Positions 4,859 to 5,369 of a DNA stretch of 5,369 nucleotides are shown here, in pieces (position 1 is the first letter of the stretch; each line of letters begins with the position of its first letter). The notes below the pieces were generated by a model. It saw only the letters and a program-made list of their open reading frames with translations. It ran no database searches and was not told the DNA's origin. This stretch comes from an uncultured Lachnospiraceae bacterium (GTDB lineage Bacteria; Bacillota; Clostridia; Lachnospirales; Lachnospiraceae), in NCBI GenBank assembly GCA_910586275.1, contig CAJUIM010000166.1:1-5369 (forward strand), in the 5' to 3' direction. The position numbers and the translations under genes were made by a program.

Positions 4859-5255
4859 TTTCCACCACTCCTTCCCTAAGTGCAAATAATGTCAATGTAA
4901 CATTGTCCATCGAAAACGGGATGGGGATGCGGTCAATTCTGCTGCCGTATGCACCCATTCCGCCGCCGTTTTCCCCGGAATCTCCCTCCGCATTGGCTTC
5001 CCCGGATTCCGGCATTTCCTCCGCTTCCACCGGGATTTCCTCATAAGCCCTTGCCGGAATGTCGATTTGTGCCACATAATCCCTTCCGATGCCCGTAATC
5101 AGCCCCCCGAAGTCATCCGTTGAAATGTCGATATGTACATCGGCATCTGCTTCTTTCTTTTCCAGATTCAGCATGATCTCATCATCGAAAGTGATTTTGT
5201 TTCCGCTGACATCATAAGGGATTTTCGGCCCCTCGTTTGCGTTGATAACTTTCAT
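4851..5255 (-). CDS. Hypothetical phage protein with acidic linker, coupled to the DGR target gene
   Basis: I do not recognise a named family. The 134-aa product has an N-terminal part (1-70, MKVINANEGPKIPYDVSGNK..., with YVAQIDIPARAYEE at 60-73) that looks like a small beta-rich domain. An acidic, Glu/Gly/Ser-rich low-complexity linker follows (about 74-104), then a conserved-looking C-terminal segment RIDRIPIPFSMDNVTLTLFALREG (106-129). No signal peptide or membrane helix is seen. Its ATG overlaps the stop of the upstream gene (ATGA), an AGGA lies about 8 nt before it, and its TAA overlaps the target gene start by 8 nt, so the three genes are translationally linked. The context suggests a small virion, adaptor or chaperone protein acting with the variable target; that is inference. 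Confidence 0.75.
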   Translation of the reverse strand: MKVINANEGPKIPYDVSGNKITFDDEIMLNLEKKEADADVHIDISTDDFGGLITGIGRDYVAQIDIPARAYEEIPVEAEEMPESGEANAEGDSGENGGGMGAYGSRIDRIPIPFSMDNVTLTLFALREGVVENG

Positions 5256-5369
5256 CTTCTCATTCCTACCTTTCTTTTGATCTCGCCCATCCTTGCATTG
5301 ATTTCTTCGGCATATTCCCGATTTTGGGCGGTTGTGTTGGCTCTGGCCCCGCCGTTGAAGCTTTTAAGG
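5252..5369 (-). CDS. C-terminal end of an unidentified upstream phage protein (partial)
   Basis: The minus strand is open from the right edge to a TGA at 5254-5252, giving 38 residues that start LKSFNGGARANTTAQNREYA and end KRKVGMRR. The tail is helical and basic (Arg/Lys-rich last 12 residues). Its stop shares the ATGA overlap with the next gene, which is strong evidence that it is the end of a real gene in the same operon rather than a chance frame. The fragment is too short for identification; a tail or baseplate structural gene would fit the position. Confidence 0.6.
   Translation of the reverse strand, partial: LKSFNGGARANTTAQNREYAEEINARMGEIKRKVGMRR

Noticed and set aside
3854..4885. 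Target start at 4885
   Set aside because: It is a TTG located before the AAGGAG; the ATG at 4858 has correct spacing.

Overview
This window is best read as part of a tailed phage or prophage genome of a low-to-mid GC Bacillota host, probably clostridial. The reasons are strong AAGGAG/AGGAGG-type ribosome sites in front of nearly every gene, a lysis cassette with an XhlA-like protein, a holin and a two-domain endolysin, and a target protein of the formylglycine-generating-enzyme/C-type-lectin type. Host assignment is inference. All genes supported here lie on the minus strand, so the transcriptional order runs from high to low coordinates.

The centre is a complete diversity-generating retroelement (DGR). 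In transcription order: the C-terminal end of an unidentified upstream protein (5369-5252), a 134-aa acidic-linker protein (5255-4851), the variable target protein (4858-3854) whose last ~40 residues are the variable repeat (VR, 3864-3983), a perfect 8-bp-stem hairpin (3804-3823), avd (3776-3354), the template repeat (TR, 3182-3301), a 177-nt structured spacer, and the reverse transcriptase (3004-1907). TR and VR align without gaps over 120 bp and differ at 16 positions. On the coding strand, 15 of the 16 are adenine in TR and something else in VR, the signature of adenine-directed mutagenic retrohoming. The layout matches the one I recall for Bordetella phage BPP-1 (mtd-VR-avd-TR-brt).

Downstream of the RT is the lysis module: an XhlA-like coiled-coil/membrane protein (1864-1586), a two-helix holin (1422-1114), a clear intrinsic terminator (1072-1100), and an endolysin that runs off the left edge (1052-1). 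The endolysin joins an N-terminal Cys/His peptidase-like domain to a phage tail-lysozyme domain.

The likely joint logic is that the RT with Avd copies TR RNA with errors at adenines, the cDNA replaces VR, and the C-terminal ligand-binding face of the target changes so the virion can meet altered host receptors. The position between structural genes and the lysis cassette fits a receptor-binding role. The most unusual points are a Thr-Ala-Asp-Asp catalytic box in place of the usual Tyr-x-Asp-Asp, one synonymous non-adenine TR/VR difference, the post-VR hairpin with a GATA loop, stable hairpins in the TR-RT spacer, and a terminator placed directly before the endolysin ribosome site.
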